Origin: Anniella stebbinsi
Lineage: Eukaryota > Chordata > Lepidosauria > Squamata > Anniellidae
Reading direction: 5' to 3'
NCBI GenBank assembly: GCA_029215795.1
Contig: JARDYH010000001.1
Coordinates: 404,897,154 to 404,961,153 of the forward strand
Length of the DNA: 64,000 nucleotides
This document shows, piece by piece, positions 63,136 to 64,000 of the stretch. A program made the translations under genes and the position numbers. Position 1 is the stretch's first letter, and every line of letters starts with the position of its first letter. The notes under the pieces are model-generated. The model ran no database searches, was not told the origin of the DNA, and saw nothing but the letters and a program-made list of their open reading frames with translations.

Positions 63136-63975
63136 ATGGCAATGATGCTTGTGGGAAATGAGAATGTCATCTTGGCCACTGAAGTCCTTGTTGCTTTCAT
63201 GGTCCTCTGCTTCACCTTCACCATCATCAGATCCTTCCAGCAGCAAATACCACGTGGGCTCAAGAAGCTCCCAGGGCCAATGGGCTACCCCTTGATTGGC
63301 AACATACTGGACCTGGGGAAGAACCCCCATTTGAGTCTGACCCGGATGAGCCAGAAATATGGGGATGTGATGAAGATACACATTGGCATGAGACCGGTGC
63401 TGGTGCTGAGTGGGCTGGAGACTCTCAAGCAAGCCTTGATCAAGCAAGGAGAGGACTTTATGGGGCGTCCAGACCTCTATAGCTTCCGGCACATTGCCGA
63501 TGGCCAGAGCTTAACCTTTGGGAGGGATCCAGAGGGAGTGTGGCGTGCCCGCAAAAAACTAGTGTCAAATGCCCTGAAGAACTTCTCAGTCTCTCCCAGC
63601 CTCACTTCTTCCTCCACCTGCCTTCTGGAGGAGCACATCTCCAAAGAGGCGGATTACCTGGTGACAAAGCTGTTGCAGCTGATGAAGGTATCCAAGAGCT
63701 TTGACCCCTTTCGGTACATTGTGATCTCCGTGGCCAACGTCATTTGTGGCATCAGTTTTGGCAAACGCTACAGTCATGACGATCAGGAGTTGCTTGGCAT
63801 AGTGAACACGTTTGATGACATCGAGGATGTTGCCGCAGCGGGAAGTCCGGCAGATTTCATTCCAGTCCTCCAGTATCTCCCCAGCCCCACCATGACGAAG
63901 TTTAAGGACATAAACAAGCGGTTCTTCAGTTTCCTACAAAAGCGAGTCAATGAGCATTACGACACCTTCAGCAAG
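63136..63975 (+). CDS. CYP1A: Second CYP1A, exon 2 (partial gene, runs off the right edge)
   Basis: 280 codons, phase 0, with acceptor CTGTTTAG|GATTAGGG (exon begins 63118) and donor AGCAAG|GTAAAG. It starts MAMMLVGNENVILATEVLVA and has a hydrophobic anchor to about residue 36. It continues with [54 protein letters not shown], the SRS1 region GQSLTFGRDPEGVWRARKK, FGKRYSHDDQELL and [15 protein letters not shown]. It ends at the same codon boundary as exon 2 of the - strand gene. Position matches mammalian CYP1A2; orthology is not settled by sequence here. No defect is seen. Later exons, including the haem loop, are beyond the window. Confidence 0.95.
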
Positions 63976-64000
63976 GTAAAGCACATGTGCGTAACCTGCG

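Noticed and set aside
63079..63777. - strand frames opposite the second CYP1A exon
   Set aside because: Antisense shadows of the + strand coding exon.

Overview
The window is nuclear DNA of a sauropsid, most likely a squamate reptile. It carries intron-containing vertebrate genes in the order EDC3 (- strand), CYP1A (- strand), CYP1A (+ strand), which is the amniote EDC3-CYP1A1-CYP1A2 block. These genes sit in a dense background of L2 and CR1-like LINE ends, tRNA-derived SINEs, hAT-type elements and many short palindromic repeats typical of lizard genomes.

Layout. 1-23.9 kb: five coding exons of EDC3 on the - strand, with phases and splice sites all consistent; the last exon lies beyond the left edge. 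Its intron at 1893-12080 holds a complete, apparently intact DIRS-type tyrosine-recombinase retrotransposon (5378-11276). This has a gag-like ORF, an RT/RNase H ORF, a tyrosine recombinase ORF, inverted terminal repeats and an internal complementary region. A hAT relic with a broken BED finger lies in the next intron (14762-15989). 27.8-28.75 kb: a CpG island with NRF1 and ETS-type motifs, presumed to be the EDC3 promoter. 31.4-41.4 kb: a complete - strand CYP1A gene with a TATA promoter, a non-coding exon 1 and six coding exons giving 516 aa without a break. 41.5-63.1 kb: the spacer between the divergent CYP1A genes, rich in repeats, with two further CpG-rich blocks (44.5-44.8 and 46.5-47.3 kb) that carry several aryl hydrocarbon receptor (XRE) cores. 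63.1-64 kb: the large first coding exon of a second CYP1A on the + strand, which runs off the right edge.

Function. EDC3 is an mRNA decapping scaffold and is functionally unrelated to its neighbours. The two CYP1A genes encode AHR-inducible microsomal monooxygenases. Their head-to-head arrangement and the XRE-bearing CpG blocks between them suggest shared xenobiotic control. No bacterial-type operon, CRISPR array, rRNA or standalone tRNA gene was seen. The least ordinary object is the intact DIRS element, followed by the very high density of hairpin-forming palindromic repeats. Exon coordinates were derived by hand from splice-site and phase logic. Repeat family names are by recognition, not by database search, and repeat edges are approximate.
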